Shown: positions 1-6,812, numbered from the stretch's first letter. The stretch is 7,022 bases of DNA from JAZSQT01 sp045538075 (GCA_045538075.1 JAZSQT010000038.1:1-7022); one strand, 5' to 3'. Made by a program: numbers and translations. The notes: generated by a model not told the origin, from the sequence alone.

Positions 1-33
1 AGATTTATTAAAATTAAAATAAATAAATAATAT

Positions 34-750
34 CTATTTATTATTTTTCATATTAGCAAATCTATATACAGCTATTCCACCTTCAAAACCACAATCTACA
101 TTTACAGCAACTACTCCCATAGGCAACGAATGTCTTTTTATTGAAAATTCTTTATTTTTAGATGTAGGAATAAAGACTATTGGTTTATTATATGCAAGTG
201 AAGCAATATCTGTTAAGGTGCTATTATGGGAAACTATTACTACACAATCTGCATCAATAATTCTCTTTTTAATAGTTGCTAATTTGTCTGGATAAATATC
301 AAGAATAATTTCTGGCTTAATACCTACTAAATTCAATGTAGTTTCTACTTCTCTACATATTTTAAAATAAGATTTATCTGACGCTAAAATAACTGTTTTA
401 TAATTAATTTCATCTATATCATTATAAATTTTATATACCATACCAGCATCATAAACGAAATCTATATTATCAAATATTGCAGCAAGTTCAGTGATAACAT
501 TATTTTCAAGACCTACACATATAAAAGAAGAATGTTTTTCTATATATTCATTTATAATATTTTTTACGTAATCAAGATTTTTTCCGTTATAAAATATAAT
601 ATTTTCAAAAACTGTATCTTTCCAAACATTTGAAATATAATCGCTTTCATCATTAAAATTTTTTTCTATTTCTTCTATAGCACTATCTACTGATATTGTT
701 CCTAACTTTAACCTAACAAGTAATTCTTGAAGTTCGTTTTTATCAAGCAT
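34..750 (-). CDS. Divergent LarB-family (PurE-like fold) protein, probably catalytically altered
   Basis: This is a 238-residue protein of the LarB family. True LarB carboxylates and hydrolyses nicotinic acid adenine dinucleotide in the first step of nickel-pincer cofactor synthesis. Family signs seen here are an N-terminal helical segment (ELLVRLKLGTISVDSAIEEI, 10-29), a PurE-like Ser-Asp (S124-D125) followed by a helix ending LVG (141-143), the strand-turn IVFIPTS (191-197), and a C-terminal MGVVAVNVDCGFEGG (211-225) matching LarB PGVAVVNIDNGFGAG. Length is close to the usual ~245. Several conserved blocks are missing: the Asp-x-x-Arg...GFPEV region is replaced near residues 42-55, the AGMEGALPS loop is VSHNSTLTD (173-181), and the GYG...NSCAPG segment is shortened so that Leu209 sits where the catalytic Cys should be. 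The ATG at 748-750 has AGGAG at 756-760. The stop of rlmE is one base upstream, so it is probably the last gene of the operon. Family membership is fairly sure; LarB activity is doubtful. Confidence 0.72.
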   Translation of the reverse strand: MLDKNELQELLVRLKLGTISVDSAIEEIEKNFNDESDYISNVWKDTVFENIIFYNGKNLDYVKNIINEYIEKHSSFICVGLENNVITELAAIFDNIDFVYDAGMVYKIYNDIDEINYKTVILASDKSYFKICREVETTLNLVGIKPEIILDIYPDKLATIKKRIIDADCVVIVSHNSTLTDIASLAYNKPIVFIPTSKNKEFSIKRHSLPMGVVAVNVDCGFEGGIAVYRFANMKNNK

Positions 751-751
751 T

Positions 752-1348
752 TTAACTCCTTTTATAACCTATTGCAGCTATATATATTTCTACAGAGCCA
801 GCTCTTGTTGCGTCTGGACGGATTATTTTTACTTCTTTAAAATTTTTCTTTATCTTATTTACTAATTCTTGACGGTTTTTACCCTCAAAAAGTTTAAATA
901 TAAAATAACCATTTTCCTTTAATACTTTTTTTGTAAACTCAAAAACGTAAGATACAAGCTCAACAGAATTTATATGGTCGCTTTCTCTTATACCTATTGT
1001 ATGAGGAGCTATATCAGATATAACAGTGTCGTAACTTTCACATATTTCTAAAACTTTATTGCAAGTTTCATCTGTAGTAAAATCGCCTATTATACTGATA
1101 AAATTATCATTATTAATGCCAGTAATCTCGTCTAAATCAACGGCAACTACTTTTCCTGATTTTCCAACAATTTCTAAGGCAACTTGGCTCCAACCACCAG
1201 GAGCTGCTCCACAATCAAGGATTATTCCACCTTTTTTAATCATTTTAAAACGATTATTTAATTCTTTTAATTTATATGCTGCTCGTGATTTATATCCTTC
1301 TTTTTTTGCTTTTTTATAAAATGTGTCTTTACGATTATAATTAGCCAT
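752..1348 (-). CDS. rlmE: RlmE/FtsJ 23S rRNA (uridine-2'-O)-methyltransferase
   Basis: RlmE uses S-adenosylmethionine to methylate the 2'-OH of U2552 (E. coli numbering) in the A-loop of 23S rRNA, a late step of 50S assembly in the cytoplasm. The 198 residues match the family length (~200). Visible features are the N-terminal SRAAYKL, the SAM-binding motif LDCGAAPGGWSQ (44-55), an acidic strand end VVAVDLDEI (67-75), SDIAPH (111-116), FKLFEG (151-156) and SVEIYIAA (185-192). Together these supply the K-D-K-E catalytic tetrad as K26, D112, K152 and E187, so the enzyme looks intact. The ATG lies 3 bases after the rng stop. The only Shine-Dalgarno-like stretch is CAAGG at 1361-1365, about 12 bases from the start, so translation may depend partly on coupling to rng. 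The pairing with an RNase G gene fits a shared role in rRNA maturation. Confidence 0.95.
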   Translation of the reverse strand: MANYNRKDTFYKKAKKEGYKSRAAYKLKELNNRFKMIKKGGIILDCGAAPGGWSQVALEIVGKSGKVVAVDLDEITGINNDNFISIIGDFTTDETCNKVLEICESYDTVISDIAPHTIGIRESDHINSVELVSYVFEFTKKVLKENGYFIFKLFEGKNRQELVNKIKKNFKEVKIIRPDATRAGSVEIYIAAIGYKRS

Positions 1349-1351
1349 TTT

Positions 1352-2857
1352 TTAAGCATACCTTGTTGGTGTAAGCATATACATATCGTGATTATAATCA
1401 TTATTTGCTTGTATTCTAATTGATACTGAATAAGTTTTTTCAATATCATCTATTGCTTGGCTTTCATGATTTAAAAGCAAATCTGCAACATCTTCATGGG
1501 CGTCAATAATAATTGTTTTATTCTTATTTTCTGGTGCAAGTCGTCTTAAATTTCTCATTATTTCATAACATACTGTGATTTTAGATTTAACTACCCCTCT
1601 ACCATCACAATAAGGACAAGGTTCACTCATCATTCTTGCAATACTTTCTTGAACTCGCTTTCTCGTAATTTCAACTAACCCAAGAGGAGAAATATTAACT
1701 ACTGATGCCTTTGCTCTATCTTCTTTCAAGTATAGTTCCAATGCTTTTAATACTTTCTCTCTATCTTCTACTCGTTCCATATCTATAAAATCAACGATTA
1801 TAATACCACCAATATTACGCATTTTAAGTTGATGAGCTATTTCCCTTGAGGCTTCAAGATTAGTTTTTAATATAGTATCATCAAAATTTCTTTTGCCTAC
1901 GTATTTTCCAGTATTAACATCAATTACTGTCAAGGCTTCTGCTTGATCAATAATAATAGAACCACCTGAACGAAGCCAAACTTTTTTGTCTAATATTCTA
2001 TTAATTTCTATTTCTACATTATATAAATCAAATAAGGGCACATCGCTTAAATACAATTCTAAATTTATATTTAAATTTGAAAAATAATCTTTTAAAAATA
2101 CTTTCATTCTTTCAAAATCATTGGGGTTATCTGATATTATCCTTGTAATATCTTTAGTAGTAATATCACGGAGAATTTTATATATTAAATCGTGATCTTC
2201 ATAAACTAATTCTGGTGCATTAGAGTTTTCTATTTTTTTACTAACATTATCCCATATTTTTAATAAATATTGCAAATCTGTTTCAAGGTCTTCTTTAGTC
2301 ATTTCTTCGCTAACAGTTCTTGCAATTAAACCCATTCCTTTCGGTTTGATTTCTGTTAAAATATTTTTTAATCTTTCTCTTTCTGCTTCATTTTCAATTT
2401 TACGAGATATTCCAATATGTTCGTAACTAGGCATTAGAACGATATATCTACCAGGTATTGTTAAATGGGTAGTAAGCCTTGCTCCTTTAGTTGCTATCTC
2501 ATCTTTTGCTACTTGAACTATAATTTCTTGACCTTCAGAAATAACGTCTTCAATAGGTGTAACTATCTTTTCTTGCTCATCAACTATATTTTCGCTTTCT
2601 TCCATTATAAAAGGCATCATATCTGAATTTTCCAAACAAATATCTGCAATATGCAAAAAAGCTGCTCTTTGTAAGCCAATTTCTATAAAAGCAGACTGCA
2701 TTCCTGGTAAAACCTTTACTATTTTGCCTTTATAAATATTTCCTGCTACACTTTTTTTATTAATCCTTTCAATAAATAATTCTGATATATTTCCACCGTC
2801 AAGCACTGCAACTCGCACTTCATCGGCATTTGAATTGACTAAAATTTCTTTCGGCAT
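1352..2857 (-). CDS. rng: Ribonuclease G/E family endoribonuclease
   Basis: This is a 501-residue single-strand-specific endoribonuclease of the RNase E/G family, which processes rRNA precursors and starts mRNA decay. It is close to E. coli RNase G (489) and lacks the long C-terminal scaffold of RNase E. An S1 RNA-binding domain lies at about 36-130 (AGNIYKGKIVKVLPGMQSAFIEIG..AAFLHIADI). It is interrupted at about 74-106 by an acidic insertion, common in the family outside enterics. The 5'-sensor and RNase H-like parts follow, including GRYIVLMP (136-143). Catalytic Mg-binding residues are D313 in DVNTG (313-317) and D356 in GGIIIVDFIDM (350-360). The Zn-link is C414-P-Y-C417. The start is the ATG with AAGGAG at 2868-2873, 10 bases away. 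The gene is intact and sits 22 bases after recR and 3 bases before rlmE. The family call is secure; RNase G versus a short RNase E is a naming matter. Confidence 0.95.
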   Translation of the reverse strand: MPKEILVNSNADEVRVAVLDGGNISELFIERINKKSVAGNIYKGKIVKVLPGMQSAFIEIGLQRAAFLHIADICLENSDMMPFIMEESENIVDEQEKIVTPIEDVISEGQEIIVQVAKDEIATKGARLTTHLTIPGRYIVLMPSYEHIGISRKIENEAERERLKNILTEIKPKGMGLIARTVSEEMTKEDLETDLQYLLKIWDNVSKKIENSNAPELVYEDHDLIYKILRDITTKDITRIISDNPNDFERMKVFLKDYFSNLNINLELYLSDVPLFDLYNVEIEINRILDKKVWLRSGGSIIIDQAEALTVIDVNTGKYVGKRNFDDTILKTNLEASREIAHQLKMRNIGGIIIVDFIDMERVEDREKVLKALELYLKEDRAKASVVNISPLGLVEITRKRVQESIARMMSEPCPYCDGRGVVKSKITVCYEIMRNLRRLAPENKNKTIIIDAHEDVADLLLNHESQAIDDIEKTYSVSIRIQANNDYNHDMYMLTPTRYA

Positions 2858-2879
2858 TAAGTAATAACTCCTTGTTACT

Positions 2880-3479
2880 CTATATCTCTCGCCTACCTTC
2901 TAACGCTCTTAAAACTGTAATTTCATCAGCATACTCAATATGCGAACCAATAGGAATACCACTTGCTAATTTAGTAATTTTCAAGTTGTTAAATTTGTTT
3001 AAAATACGACCAATATATAAAGCCGTTGTTTCACCATCGGCATCTGGATTAGTTGCAATAATAACTTCTTTTGCGTTATATTTTTCAACACGCTCAATAA
3101 GTTTTGAAAAATTTAAATCTGCTGGTCCAATACCATCAAGAGGAGAAATTTTGCCACCTAAAACGTGATAAATCCCTCTAAATTGCCCAGTATGTTCTAT
3201 AAAAAAAACGTCTTTTGCTTCTTCTACGACACAAATTATATCTTTGTCTCGTGCGTTATTGCCACATATTCCACAAATTTCTTTTTCTGATATTGCACCA
3301 CATTCTATACAAAAAAGAGTTTTTTCTTTAAGTTCTAATATACTATTAGATAATTTTTCTACTCTTTCATGTTTCATTTTCAAAATATGTAATGCTAATC
3401 TTGTAGCAGTTTTTTTTCCAATACCTGGCAATCTTGAAAATTCATGAACACAATTATCAAAAACTTTAATATGATCCAT
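2880..3479 (-). CDS. recR: Recombination mediator RecR
   Basis: RecR works with RecO (and RecF) to load RecA onto SSB-coated single-stranded DNA at gaps. The 199 residues match the family. In order there is a helix-hairpin-helix segment (RLPGIGKKTATRLA, 16-29), a C4 zinc finger (C57, C60, C69, C72), a Toprim domain (about 80-175, with E86 and the acidic NPDADGE at 144-150), and the C-terminal GIPIGSHIEYADE..RALEGRR (174-197). The usual GG(D/S)LEYAD appears as GSHIEYAD, a mild variation. No Shine-Dalgarno is visible before the ATG at 3477-3479. The ybaB stop lies 6 bases upstream and in the same reading frame, so translation is probably coupled to ybaB. The dnaX-ybaB-recR order is conserved in many bacteria. 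An A8 run falls in the Gly-Lys-Lys codons of the hairpin (3410-3417). Confidence 0.97.
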   Translation of the reverse strand: MDHIKVFDNCVHEFSRLPGIGKKTATRLALHILKMKHERVEKLSNSILELKEKTLFCIECGAISEKEICGICGNNARDKDIICVVEEAKDVFFIEHTGQFRGIYHVLGGKISPLDGIGPADLNFSKLIERVEKYNAKEVIIATNPDADGETTALYIGRILNKFNNLKITKLASGIPIGSHIEYADEITVLRALEGRREI

Positions 3480-3485
3480 AACTAA

Positions 3486-3800
3486 TTAAAATAAACCAGG
3501 CATATTAAGACCTAAACCACCAGTAATTGATGATAATTTTTCTTGCATAGCTGCTTGTGCTTTTTTCATTCCCTCATTAACTGCTGCTACTATTAAATCT
3601 TGTAACATTTCTATATCATCTGGATTAACGACATCTTTTTCTATTACAATACTAAGAAGTTCTTGTTTGCCATTTACTTTTACTGTAACCATACCACCAC
3701 CAGCAGATGCTTCTAACTCTAATAAAGATGCTTCTTCTTGAGCTTCTTCCATTTTTTTCTGCATTTTCTGTGCTTGTCGTATAATTTGTTGCATATTCAT
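3486..3800 (-). CDS. ybaB: YbaB/EbfC nucleoid-associated DNA-binding protein
   Basis: This is a 104-residue YbaB/EbfC family protein, a small dimeric DNA-binding protein that coats or organises the nucleoid; the exact role varies between species. The family signature is clear: an N-terminal helix rich in Gln, Lys and Met (IIRQAQKMQKKMEEAQEE), the strand GGGMVTVKVNGKQELLSIVI, then VVNPDDIEMLQDLIVAAVNEGMKKAQ and a flexible Gly/Met-rich tail (TGGLGLNMPGLF). The ATG at 3798-3800 is preferred over the second Met codon (3792-3794) because a full AGGAGG lies at 3810-3815, 9 bases from the first and 15 from the second. It is 30 bases after dnaX and 6 bases before recR. The strong ribosome site suggests it is translated well, and recR may depend on that. 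Confidence 0.96.
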   Translation of the reverse strand: MNMQQIIRQAQKMQKKMEEAQEEASLLELEASAGGGMVTVKVNGKQELLSIVIEKDVVNPDDIEMLQDLIVAAVNEGMKKAQAAMQEKLSSITGGLGLNMPGLF

Positions 3801-3830
3801 AACGAATATCCTCCTAAAAATTTTTATATT

Positions 3831-5534
3831 TTAATTATTAATTTTATTACCTAATATATCAATAGTTTCAATTTCTCCACCAAGAGTGTCTATAACTTCT
3901 TTAACTACAATATCGTCTTTTGCTATCTTTTTTGCTTGCCTTTCTTTATAGCTTTCTGCTTGAACAACATCTTCATTAGCTACTTTTTTTTTACCTAAAC
4001 TGTTATTTTCTAACACTATTTCAATACGTGGAGCTGGAGTGCCAAAGGAATTAAGTATCTCTTGAATTTTTGCTTTTCTCTCTGGTTTATTATAGAAAGC
4101 GTGTTGAAAACTTCTATCCTCAGGAAAACCAATAGTAATTTTTTCTGCATTAGAAGAAACAAGAAAAGCATAATCTATATTGCTACCAAAAGGACCAGCA
4201 TCTTTTTTTATCTCTGCTAAAACTTTATTCCATAAAGAATCTGTAGAAATAAATTCTTCAAGTTTTTTTAAAGTTTCTGCTTTTGATTCAGATTTTTTTA
4301 TCTCTTCTTCTCTAACGTCTTTTTTTACTTCTTCTTTTTCTACAAGATTATCTTTATTGATAACTATTTTTTCTTGTTTAACTAAAGGAACATCTTTAAC
4401 AGTATTAACATTATTTTGTAGTAAATTTACTTTATCTAACGGTATTACTTGAGATAAAGAGGCACCCTTAAATAACGCAAACTCAAAAATATATCTTGAA
4501 AAATCGTAAAACTTTAAATCGTTAACCAACTTTTGAAACACTTGAAAAAGTGCATAAAGCCTTTTATCAGAAGCGTATTTCTTAAGATTATTATAAAAAT
4601 CAATTTCAGTAGCAGTATAACCCTTATCAGGAAACGTATCTGTTACAGCAAAAAAAAGCATATTTCTTGTATGCTCAACAAGACATTCTGCCATATATTT
4701 ATAATCTACGCCTTTTTCATCAATCTTTGAAACAATATTTGGAATTTTGTCTGGTTCTTCTTTTAAAACTGCAACAAACGCCTCATCGGCTAAATATTTA
4801 TCTGATATTCCTAATAAGAAAGAAGTATTTTTATAATCTACGTTGCCATCAGTATATGCAATTACTTGATCTAAAACAGATAAAGCATCTCGCATACAAC
4901 CTTCTGAAGTTCTAATAACAAGATTTAAGGCATCTTCTTCAAAAGGTATTTTTTCATTATTTAAGATATTAACAATATTATCCATCATCTCATCGTATGG
5001 AATTTTCGTAAACTCGTATTGCTGACAACGAGACAAAATTGTAGGAGGAAGTTTATGTCTATCAGTTGTAGCAAAAATAAAAATTACAAACTCTGGTGGT
5101 TCTTCAAGAGTTTTAAGTAGTGCATTAAAGGCTTCTTTAGTAAGCATATGCACTTCGTCAACTATATATATTTTATATTTGCTTTTAACTGGAACAAATT
5201 TTATAACTTCTCGCAAAGATCTAATTTCATCTATTCCACGATTAGATGCACCATCTATTTCTATAACATCTAAAGATATTCCGTCAACTATCTCAAGACA
5301 ATTTTCACATTTGCCACAAGGGTTTACGCCATCAGACTGAGTGCAATTAAGAGCTTTTGCAAAAATTCTTGCAGTAGAAGTTTTTCCAACTCCACGTGGA
5401 CCAGTAAAAAGATAGGCATGAGAAACTCTATCCATACTTATAGCATTTTGTAATGTAGTTGTAATAAAATTTTGTGCCGCAATGGAGCTAAAAGTTTGCG
5501 GTCTATATTTCCTAGCTAAAGCAAGATAAGACAC
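3831..5534 (-). CDS. dnaX: DNA polymerase III subunit tau/gamma (clamp-loader ATPase)
   Basis: DnaX is the AAA+ motor of the clamp loader that opens and loads the beta sliding clamp; the long tau form also contacts the polymerase. The 567 residues include Walker A GPRGVGKT (45-52), a zinc module (C64, C73, C76, C79), Walker B IVDEVHM with D126-E127, sensor 1 FATTD (154-158), the SRC arginine finger R169, and sensor 2 EGCMRDALS with R215. Clamp-loader domain III ends near residue 365. A Lys/Glu-rich linker (about 380-425) follows, then a tau C-terminal domain (about 428-510) and a charged tail. The start is GTG at 5532-5534, supported by AGGA at 5543-5546 with 8-base spacing. The only in-frame alternatives before an upstream stop are non-standard ATT and ATA codons. 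The linker contains slippery heptamers that could give a gamma form. It is probably the first gene of the six-gene operon. Confidence 0.97.
   Translation of the reverse strand: MSYLALARKYRPQTFSSIAAQNFITTTLQNAISMDRVSHAYLFTGPRGVGKTSTARIFAKALNCTQSDGVNPCGKCENCLEIVDGISLDVIEIDGASNRGIDEIRSLREVIKFVPVKSKYKIYIVDEVHMLTKEAFNALLKTLEEPPEFVIFIFATTDRHKLPPTILSRCQQYEFTKIPYDEMMDNIVNILNNEKIPFEEDALNLVIRTSEGCMRDALSVLDQVIAYTDGNVDYKNTSFLLGISDKYLADEAFVAVLKEEPDKIPNIVSKIDEKGVDYKYMAECLVEHTRNMLFFAVTDTFPDKGYTATEIDFYNNLKKYASDKRLYALFQVFQKLVNDLKFYDFSRYIFEFALFKGASLSQVIPLDKVNLLQNNVNTVKDVPLVKQEKIVINKDNLVEKEEVKKDVREEEIKKSESKAETLKKLEEFISTDSLWNKVLAEIKKDAGPFGSNIDYAFLVSSNAEKITIGFPEDRSFQHAFYNKPERKAKIQEILNSFGTPAPRIEIVLENNSLGKKKVANEDVVQAESYKERQAKKIAKDDIVVKEVIDTLGGEIETIDILGNKINN
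4203..4326 (-). other. Cluster of four in-frame A AAA AAA slippery heptamers in dnaX (candidate -1 frameshift for gamma)
   Basis: In the linker after clamp-loader domain III, four A7 runs lie at 4320-4326, 4293-4299, 4263-4269 and 4203-4209. Each is phased N NNA AAA AAA in the dnaX frame (Lys pairs 404-405, 413-414, 423-424 and 443-444). A -1 slip at these sites meets a stop after 2, 1, 1 and 6 further codons, giving predicted products of 407, 415, 425 and 450 residues. The second and third reproduce the E. coli layout, in which one codon after the heptamer is followed by UGA. I see no strong internal Shine-Dalgarno and no obvious strong downstream stem. Lys pairs coded AAA AAA are also expected in an AT-rich linker, so function is inferred. 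Confidence 0.4.
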
Positions 5535-5546
5535 TTTTATTTTCCT
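5532..5546 (-). promoter_or_regulatory. dnaX ribosome binding site with GTG start
   Basis: AGGA on the minus strand (5543-5546) sits 8 bases before the GTG at 5532-5534. Together they fix the dnaX start. The next codons (Ser-Tyr-Leu-Ala-Leu) match the conserved DnaX N-terminus. The other starts and ribosome sites I could read in this window are ATG, so the GTG may moderate DnaX synthesis; that last point is inference. Confidence 0.7.
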
Positions 5547-5557
5547 AATATAAGTAA

Positions 5558-5597
5558 TAGTAATAATATTACTAAAGTTTTAATTTATTTTCGTCAA
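5558..5597 (-). promoter_or_regulatory. Candidate dnaX operon promoter with palindromic operator-like site
   Basis: The 78-base gap between mscS and dnaX holds TTGACG (5592-5597, minus strand), five of six matches to a -35 box. The expected -10 position at 17-18 bases is only fair (TAGTAA or AGTAAT, 5568-5574). It is covered by a perfect palindrome, TAGTAAT-ATT-ATTACTA (5558-5574), with 7-base arms. A palindrome over the -10 is a usual repressor position, but an AT-rich repeat can arise by chance. No U-run follows it on the minus strand, so it does not look like a terminator for mscS. Confidence 0.33.
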
Positions 5598-5612
5598 GCA
5601 AATATTTTGTTA

Positions 5613-6656
5613 CTACTCATCATCATTTTTTGCAATATAAAGAGTTTGACTTGGAAATGCAAAAGATACTCCAATTTTACTTAACTCAAAATAAATTGCA
5701 TAATTCACATCTTGCACAGTTTCTATAAAATCTTTATAAATATTAGATAAAACGTAATAAGCAACTTCAAAATTAAGTGATGATGCACCAAATTCTTTAA
5801 AATATACTCTCGCTAATTCTACATTTTCTATATTTTTTATAGCTTCTTCAATTATACTTGGTATTTTTTTAAGTATTTCTTTATCTGTAGAATATTCAAC
5901 TCCTATTATAGTTATATTTCTTCTTTTAGTCATATTTTCATAATTTTGTAATCTTGCTTTAGTTAAATCTGTATTAGATATTAATAGTTGCTCTCCAGTA
6001 ACACTACGTAATCTCGTAGTTTTTATGCCAATATACTCTACTACACCTTGAAAAGCATCAATTTGTATCGTATCGCCTTTTTTAAAAGGTTTATCAAAAA
6101 GTATAACGAAATAATTGAATAAATCGCCTAATATTGCTTGAGATGCAAGAGCAATAGCAACACCACCAATACCTAAACCAGTTATAAAAGTGCTAACATT
6201 ATAACCAAGATTTGAAAAAATAAATAATAATCCTATAATCCATATAAAGCCTTGAATAACTGATACTAACCCAGATGGTATTTTCACTTTATTTTTATTT
6301 TCAGATAAACTATAAATTCTAATAAAATCGGTAACAAAAAGAATAACGAATATTGATATAAAGATTACTATACCTTTATCAATAATTTTATAAGCTACTT
6401 CATTAACTTTCAAAAAACTTAGAGAAGAATATATTGCAATAATATAAGTAATAGGCAAAAGTCGTTTTTTAAAACTATGAATAACATCTGCCATAGTAAT
6501 TTGTTCTGTATTTGGAAATTTTTTATTAATGAAAGATATTATAATTTTTCTAATAATAGTAATTAGAATAATTACACCAATAAAAATAGCAAGAGCTATA
6601 GCATAATCTTTTAAAGTATTTCCAAAATATATTTTATCATTTAAATAAGCTAACAT
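5613..6656 (-). CDS. MscS-family small-conductance mechanosensitive ion channel
   Basis: This is an inner-membrane channel of the MscS family, which opens under membrane tension and releases ions during osmotic downshock. From the ATG at 6654-6656 it has 347 residues, longer than E. coli MscS (286), with extra N-terminal membrane helices. Hydrophobic segments lie at about 17-43, 66-84, 95-117 and 128-150. The pore-lining helix follows (about 153-180), with the Gly/Ala pattern TGLGIGGVAIALASQAILGD. After it come the beta domain (FKKGDTIQIDAFQGVVEYIG, 191-210; TRLRSVTGEQLLISN, 214-228) and the C-terminal alpha/beta domain, ending FAFPSQTLYIA (332-342), a typical family terminus. A TTG start at 6675-6677 would add 7 residues, but GGAG (6665-6668) is 8 bases before the ATG and decides for it. 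The gene is 78 bases upstream of dnaX and functionally unrelated to it, so it is probably a separate unit. Paralogue type within the family cannot be told. Confidence 0.92.
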   Translation of the reverse strand: MLAYLNDKIYFGNTLKDYAIALAIFIGVIILITIIRKIIISFINKKFPNTEQITMADVIHSFKKRLLPITYIIAIYSSLSFLKVNEVAYKIIDKGIVIFISIFVILFVTDFIRIYSLSENKNKVKIPSGLVSVIQGFIWIIGLLFIFSNLGYNVSTFITGLGIGGVAIALASQAILGDLFNYFVILFDKPFKKGDTIQIDAFQGVVEYIGIKTTRLRSVTGEQLLISNTDLTKARLQNYENMTKRRNITIIGVEYSTDKEILKKIPSIIEEAIKNIENVELARVYFKEFGASSLNFEVAYYVLSNIYKDFIETVQDVNYAIYFELSKIGVSFAFPSQTLYIAKNDDE

Positions 6657-6668
6657 AATAACCACTCC
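6654..6668 (-). promoter_or_regulatory. mscS ribosome binding site deciding the ATG start
   Basis: On the minus strand GGAG (6665-6668) is followed after 8 bases by ATG (6654-6656). The longer TTG frame start at 6675-6677 would put this site inside the coding region, so the shorter 347-residue protein is favoured. Confidence 0.7.
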
Positions 6669-6694
6669 ATAATTCAATAGAAGATGATATTACA

Positions 6695-6700
6695 ATTATA
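6695..6700 (-). promoter_or_regulatory. Candidate -10 box of the mscS promoter
   Basis: A perfect TATAAT lies on the minus strand about 38 bases before the mscS ATG, which would give a leader of roughly 30 bases. No good -35 hexamer is found 16-18 bases upstream; that stretch is A-rich. In sequence this AT-rich a lone -10 match is weak evidence. Confidence 0.35.
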
Positions 6701-6722
6701 AAATCTTTTCTATGATTTTTTT

Positions 6723-6744
6723 GTTTATTATTTTTTTAATAAAC
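6723..6744. repeat. Perfect inverted repeat, 8-base arms, 6-base T spacer
   Basis: GTTTATTA (6723-6730) and TAATAAAC (6737-6744) are exact reverse complements around TTTTTT. Neither strand has a U-run directly after the stem, so a simple intrinsic terminator is unlikely. It lies just upstream of the candidate mscS -10 box and could be a protein-binding site or a weak hairpin. Its arms share GTTTAT with the inverted repeat at 6850-6865. Confidence 0.45.
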
Positions 6745-6812
6745 TCTAAAGATTATTGTAACAGATGAGTTATTATTTAACACTATAAAATATACCATTA
6801 ATATATTTAAAT

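Noticed and set aside
1..33. Terminator after the LarB-like gene
   Set aside because: The 33 bases left are A/T-only apart from one G, with no stem; a terminator, if present, is outside the window.
1267..1449. Minus-strand 60-codon frame over the rng-rlmE junction
   Set aside because: It overlaps both intact genes out of frame and is rich in Ile/Lys/Gln as expected from AT-rich noise.
2872..3168. Plus-strand open frame opposite recR, with similar ones at 1059-1319, 3244-3447, 4180-4452, 4533-4730 and 4667-4915
   Set aside because: All lie antisense inside well-recognised genes, have no family resemblance or convincing ribosome sites, and are explained as frame shadows.
6657..6677. Longer mscS product from the TTG at 6675-6677
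   Set aside because: The GGAG at 6665-6668 is correctly spaced for the ATG at 6654-6656 and would be inside the longer frame; no ribosome site precedes the TTG.
6723..6744. Intrinsic terminator from the GTTTATTA/TAATAAAC hairpin
   Set aside because: The stem is entirely weak apart from one G-C pair and no U-tract follows on either strand.
6712..6768. 18-residue plus-strand frame (MIFLFIIFLINSKDYCNR) and a 19-residue minus-strand frame starting at 6798
   Set aside because: Neither has a ribosome site; both are short hydrophobic frames expected by chance in AT-rich DNA.
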